Assembly (NCBI GenBank): GCA_905198755.1
Contig: CAJKDR010000038.1
Coordinates: forward strand, 1-9,450
DNA length: 9,450 nucleotides
Source of the DNA: an uncultured Clostridiaceae bacterium
GTDB lineage: Bacteria; Bacillota; Clostridia; TANB77; CAG-508
Reading direction: 5' to 3'
In this document: positions 6,984 to 9,450 of the stretch, piece by piece
Layout of the letters: each line of letters opens with the position of its first letter
Position numbering within the stretch: position 1 is the first letter of the stretch
Notes under the pieces: model-generated
What the model saw: only the letters and a program-made list of their open reading frames with translations
Database searches by the model: none
Told to the model about the DNA's origin: nothing
Translations under genes and position numbers: made by a program

Positions 6984-7017
6984 AAAAAAAGAACAGAGAA
7001 TTTATCTCTGTTCTTTT
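6984..7017 (-). terminator. Intrinsic terminator of tRNA-Met
   Basis: A perfect 13-bp stem, 6987-6999 against 7005-7017 with a 5-nt loop, is followed on the minus strand by a run of seven T (6990-6984 read in reverse). It begins at the last base of the encoded CCA, so the tRNA 3' end is directly joined to the terminator. Confidence 0.93.
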
Positions 7018-7093
7018 GGTAGCGAGAGGGGGGATCGAACCCTCGACCTTTCGGGTATGAACCGAACGCTCTAGCCAGCTGAGCTACCTCGCC
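7017..7093 (-). tRNA. tRNA-Met (anticodon CAU), elongator type, CCA encoded
   Basis: On the minus strand the sequence starts GGCGAGG-TA-GCTC (7093 downward) and ends ACCA at 7017. The anticodon stem TTCGG/CCGAA surrounds loop TTCATAC; the anticodon CAT is the complement of 7057-7059. The acceptor stem pairs GGCGAGG with TCTCGCT, with G-U pairs at both ends (1-72 and 7-66). The T arm GAGGG/CCCCC around TTCGATC has one A-C mismatch (50-64). The paired 1-72 and the lack of the three G-C anticodon-stem pairs argue against an initiator. Similarity to Bacillus elongator tRNA-Met as I recall it argues against the tilS-modified Ile2 type. Confidence 0.93.
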
Positions 7094-7110
7094 ATAAACA
7101 AGCAATTAAT

Positions 7111-7139
7111 ATTATAACTGTATTTATTATTTTTGTCAA
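7111..7139 (-). promoter_or_regulatory. Perfect consensus sigma-A promoter for tRNA-Met
   Basis: On the minus strand TTGACA (7139-7134), a spacer of exactly 17 bp and TATAAT (7116-7111) match the consensus at all twelve positions. The expected start is near 7104, leaving a leader of about 10 nt before the mature tRNA. Confidence 0.93.
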
Positions 7140-7171
7140 CCGTTTTACAATATTTTTGATAAATTATATAA

Positions 7172-7191
7172 AGCGGACATATTTGTCCGCT
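7172..7191 (-). terminator. GC-rich palindrome 3' of the 57-aa gene
   Basis: AGCGGACA (7172-7179) pairs perfectly with TGTCCGCT (7184-7191) around a 4-nt loop. It begins 8 nt after the stop of the minus-strand gene and is followed on that strand by TTATATAATTTAT, a weak U tract. It is probably a terminator. Its GCGGAC/GTCCGC core is shared with the hairpin at 6606-6623. Confidence 0.62.
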
Positions 7192-7198
7192 GATAAAA

Positions 7199-7372
7199 TT
7201 AGTTCTTATGTTCTGTTTTCTTCTTCTCTTTAGGTATTACTATTTCTTGTTTTTTTTCTTCGTCATCTTTAATTTTAGGTTTTGCAATATTTAGATGTGA
7301 AGCAACTTCAGAGATTTCTAAATCTCTACCATTTCCATTTACAACTTCTATTTTTTTTGGTGTATCTTCCAT
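7199..7372 (-). CDS. Small charged hypothetical protein (57 aa)
   Basis: The frame opens at a GTG at 7381, but that GTG is the end of the ribosome binding site GAGGTG. The ATG at 7372-7370, six bases further on, is the likely start and gives 57 residues. The N-terminal half (MEDTPKKIEVVNGNGRDLEI and the following SEVASHLNIAKPK) looks foldable, with an NGNG turn at 12-15. The C-terminal half is almost all Lys, Glu and Asp (DDEEKKQEIVIPKEKKK) and likely disordered. There is no membrane segment and no cysteine. I recognise no family. A good promoter (7406-7434), a good ribosome binding site and a hairpin after the stop all support a real, separately expressed gene. It is transcribed divergently from scpB. 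It might bind nucleic acid or a protein partner through its charged tail, but this is speculation. Confidence 0.72.
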   Translation of the reverse strand: MEDTPKKIEVVNGNGRDLEISEVASHLNIAKPKIKDDEEKKQEIVIPKEKKKTEHKN

Positions 7373-7405
7373 AACTTTCACCTCATTTTATTCATTTACA
7401 TTTAA

Positions 7406-7434
7406 ATAATAGCATATCAATAAAAAAAATTCAA
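7406..7434 (-). promoter_or_regulatory. Sigma-A promoter with extended -10 for the 57-aa gene
   Basis: On the minus strand TTGAAT (7434-7429), a 17-bp spacer and TATTAT (7411-7406) are preceded by TGC, giving an extended -10. The spacer begins with seven T residues. It lies back to back with the scpB promoter, about 40 bp away. Confidence 0.78.
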
Positions 7435-7472
7435 CTTTTTTAAACAAATAATGTAAAAGAAAAGCTTTAAGA

Positions 7473-7501
7473 TTGACTATTTTAAAGAAATAATATAAAA
7501 T
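7473..7501 (+). promoter_or_regulatory. Sigma-A promoter for scpB-proS
   Basis: TTGACT (7473-7478), a 17-bp spacer and TAAAAT (7496-7501) match ten of twelve consensus bases. The predicted start is near 7508, about 23 nt before the GTG start codon. Confidence 0.75.
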
Positions 7502-7530
7502 AGTATATATTATTTTGCGAGGTAAGAATA

Positions 7531-8175
7531 GTGGAAATAGAAAAAATAAAACAAATAATTGAAGGAATAATGTTTGCAGTAGGAAGAGAAGTTTCTGTAA
7601 AAGAATTATCTAGTGTGTTAGAGCTAACACCAGAAAATGTAGAAGAAATTATTGAAAATATGAAAATAGAATTTGAAGAACAAGGAAGAGGAATAGAAAT
7701 AATAAAAGTAGAAAATGGTAATTATCAGCTTTGTTCTAAAAAAGAAATATATGATTATATATATCAAATAATAGATAAAAGAAACAAACCAAATCTTTCA
7801 CAAGCAGCATTAGAAACTTTAGCAATAATAGCATACAATCCAAAGATTACAAGAGCAGAGATAGAAACAATAAGAGGGGTTAACTCAGATGGAACAATAT
7901 ACAAATTATTAGACCACAACTTAATAGAAGATGCAGGAAGACTAGATGCACCGGGAAGACCTACAACATATAAAACAACAAAGGAATTTTTAAGAATGTT
8001 TGGTTATACATCATTAGATGATTTACCAGAACTTCCAAGATATAAATTAGACGAAAATCAACAAATTGTAATAGATGATTTAGTAGAAGAAAAGGTTGAA
8101 GAGCAACAAGAGGCCCCATTGCCCGAAAGGGAAGAAGAGAATTTAGAAAATACAGAAAATAATAAACAAGAATAA
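7531..8175 (+). CDS. scpB: Segregation and condensation protein B
   Basis: ScpB dimerises and, with the kleisin ScpA, forms the non-SMC part of the Smc-ScpAB condensin that organises and segregates the chromosome. The protein has two winged-helix domains (about 1-85 and 88-165). Signatures are IKQIIEGIMFAVGREVS (6-22), LSQAALETLAIIAYNPKITR (89-108), IRGVNSDG (114-121), then GRLDAPGRP (136-144) and TTKEFLRMFGYTSLDDLP (149-166). The start is GTG with GAGGT (7519-7523) 7 nt upstream; family alignment at residue 6 supports it. At 214 residues it is slightly long because of an acidic, Glu-rich tail (184-214). Unusually, scpA is not next to it: upstream lie a divergent small gene and a tRNA. It is followed by proS after 17 nt, with GGAGG in the gap, so the two form an operon. 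Confidence 0.96.
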   Translation: MEIEKIKQIIEGIMFAVGREVSVKELSSVLELTPENVEEIIENMKIEFEEQGRGIEIIKVENGNYQLCSKKEIYDYIYQIIDKRNKPNLSQAALETLAIIAYNPKITRAEIETIRGVNSDGTIYKLLDHNLIEDAGRLDAPGRPTTYKTTKEFLRMFGYTSLDDLPELPRYKLDENQQIVIDDLVEEKVEEQQEAPLPEREEENLENTENNKQE

Positions 8176-8192
8176 TAATTGGAGGAAAAAAG

Positions 8193-9450
8193 ATGAAATT
8201 ATCACAAACAGGTATAGGGAATATAAAATTAAATAATTTAGATGAGATGTATCCAGTACAGGATATATTGCTACAAACAGGACAATTAGTACAATATGGA
8301 ACAGGATTATATGCATATAATAATATTCCACTTTTAGTAAGAAGAAATGTAGAAAAAATAATAGTAGAAAAATTAAATAATCATGGATGTATAGAAGTAT
8401 TGTTACCAACGTTACAACCAGAAAAGCTATGGAAAGATTCAGGAAGATATTCTCATTATGTAGATGATGGAACAATGTTTACAATACAAACAGATAAAGG
8501 TGGATTCTGTTTAGCACCAACTGCAGAAGAAGCAATGGTAGAATTTGCAAGAGAAAAATTAAAATCTTATAAAAACTTACCAGTTACTTTTTACCAAATA
8601 GGTGAAAAATACAGAAATGAAATAAGAGCAAGAGGATACTTATTAAGAGGAAAAACATTCCCAATGATGGATGCATATAGTTTTAATAGCTCTGAAGAAG
8701 ACTTAGCAAAAACATATGATAACATAAGAGAAGCATACTTGGAAATATTTAATGAGCTAGGATTAGAAGTTCTTCCTGTTGTAGCAGACAATGGAGCAAT
8801 GGGAGGAAAAAAATCAGAAGAATTTATGCTTTTATCACCAATAGGTGAAGATACAATACTTTATGACGAGAAGACAAAAACAGCCTTAAATACAGAAATA
8901 TTAGAAAGAGAAAATTACGAAGAATATTTAAGAGAAGAATATAACATTACAGATATATCTAAATTAGAAAAAAGAAAAGCAATAGAATTAGGACATATAT
9001 TCCAATTAGGAACAAAATATTCAGAAACAATGAATGGAACATATATAGATAGAGAAGGAAAACAATCTTTATATTATATGGGATGCTATGGGATAGGTGT
9101 AAGTAGAACAGTTGCAACAATTTATGAAGAATCAGTATTAAAAAATGATAATGGCAAAGTTCAAGGATTTGTATTACCAGAAAGTGTAGCACCATATAAA
9201 TTACAAATAATTCCTAAAATGGATAATGAGGAAAAGGTAAAAGAATCAGAAGAATTATATAAAAAATTATCAGAAAACAATATAGAATCAATATTAGACG
9301 ATAGAAAAATAGATTCTATAGGAGCAAAAATAAAAGATTGTAAAGTTTTAGGAACACCATATATGGCAATACTTGGTGATAAAGTGGAAAATGGAAAAGT
9401 AGAACTAGAAAATGTAAAAACAGGAGAAAAAGAAATTATAACTATAGGAG
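8193..9450 (+). CDS. proS: Prolyl-tRNA synthetase lacking the INS editing insertion (3' end cut by window)
   Basis: This class II synthetase charges tRNA-Pro with proline. 419 residues are visible from the ATG (GGAGG at 8181-8185, 7 nt upstream). Class II motif 1 falls around GCIEVLLPTLQP (65-76). Motif 2 spans YQIGEKYRNEIRARGYLLRG (134-153) and ends in FPMMDAYSF, with R141 and E143 the expected ATP-contacting pair. Motif 3 is YGIGVSR (299-305). The bacterial-type GHIFQLGTKYS is at 267-277. The C-terminal anticodon-binding domain starts near 335. Canonical long bacterial enzymes (about 570 residues) carry a roughly 180-residue INS editing domain between motifs 2 and 3; here DNGAMGG (199-205) and GHIFQLG are joined by about 60 residues, leaving no room for it. 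Only about 10-20 C-terminal residues should be missing. It is co-transcribed with scpB. Confidence 0.95.
   Translation, partial: MKLSQTGIGNIKLNNLDEMYPVQDILLQTGQLVQYGTGLYAYNNIPLLVRRNVEKIIVEKLNNHGCIEVLLPTLQPEKLWKDSGRYSHYVDDGTMFTIQTDKGGFCLAPTAEEAMVEFAREKLKSYKNLPVTFYQIGEKYRNEIRARGYLLRGKTFPMMDAYSFNSSEEDLAKTYDNIREAYLEIFNELGLEVLPVVADNGAMGGKKSEEFMLLSPIGEDTILYDEKTKTALNTEILERENYEEYLREEYNITDISKLEKRKAIELGHIFQLGTKYSETMNGTYIDREGKQSLYYMGCYGIGVSRTVATIYEESVLKNDNGKVQGFVLPESVAPYKLQIIPKMDNEEKVKESEELYKKLSENNIESILDDRKIDSIGAKIKDCKVLGTPYMAILGDKVENGKVELENVKTGEKEIITIG

Noticed and set aside
7017..7093. Initiator tRNA-fMet or tilS-dependent tRNA-Ile2 reading of the CAU tRNA
   Set aside because: Position 1 pairs with 72 (G-U) and the anticodon stem lacks three consecutive G-C pairs, unlike the initiator. 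The body resembles elongator tRNA-Met, although Ile2 cannot be fully excluded without modification data.
8143..8475. Minus-strand hydrophobic open frame across the scpB-proS junction
   Set aside because: Its hydrophobicity comes from reverse-complementing A-rich codons. Both plus-strand genes are secure, and no start signal is present.
1..9450. CRISPR array, insertion sequence, prophage or defence system
   Set aside because: I find no regularly spaced direct repeats, no transposase, integrase or nuclease domains, and no flanking target duplications. The large genes are housekeeping.

Overview
The window looks like chromosome of an AT-rich Firmicute, most likely a gut-type clostridial lineage. 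Base composition is very low in GC. Codon choice is dominated by A-ending codons (ATA, AGA, GGA, CCA, CAA). Shine-Dalgarno sites are AGGAGG-like, and promoters follow the sigma-A pattern (TTGACA, 17 bp, TATAAT). This placement is inferred from composition and gene content; no marker in the window fixes the genus.

Layout. Positions 1-308 hold the 3' end of a YgjP-like (SprT/M48-type) metallopeptidase gene. It is followed by a separately promoted 93-residue membrane protein gene with a strong terminator, a tRNA-Gln(CUG) gene, another perfect terminator, and eno (enolase, 956-2224). A consensus promoter and a roughly 110-nt leader precede a CarD-family RNA polymerase regulator (2389-2958), which ends at a 12-bp terminator. 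Then comes the macromolecular-synthesis pair dnaG-rpoD (3107-6110), where the rpoD ribosome binding site overlaps the dnaG stop. A small soluble hypothetical gene (6221-6523) has an unusual translation start, with a hairpin between ribosome binding site and start codon. Positions 6534-7434 are a compact non-coding and small-gene patch. It holds two terminator-like hairpin groups, a minus-strand 80-residue two-helix membrane protein, a minus-strand elongator tRNA-Met with a perfect consensus promoter, and a minus-strand 57-residue charged protein. A divergent promoter then drives scpB (7531-8175) and proS (8193 to the window edge, about 95 percent of the gene).

The large genes are core housekeeping: glycolysis, transcription initiation (sigma-A plus CarD), replication priming, chromosome condensation (ScpB) and prolyl-tRNA charging. 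CarD and the housekeeping sigma factor lie in neighbouring transcription units and both act at promoter opening. I see no mobile element, CRISPR array, phage gene or defence system.

The points most worth a second look are: a bacterial-type prolyl-tRNA synthetase lacking the usual editing (INS) insertion; the SD-hairpin-ATG arrangement before the 100-residue gene; a GC-rich palindrome (GCGGAC/GTCCGC) that recurs just 3' of both small minus-strand protein genes; and scpB standing apart from scpA. Four translation starts (carD, dnaG and both minus-strand small genes) are placed downstream of the longest open frame because the ribosome binding site and family alignment require it.
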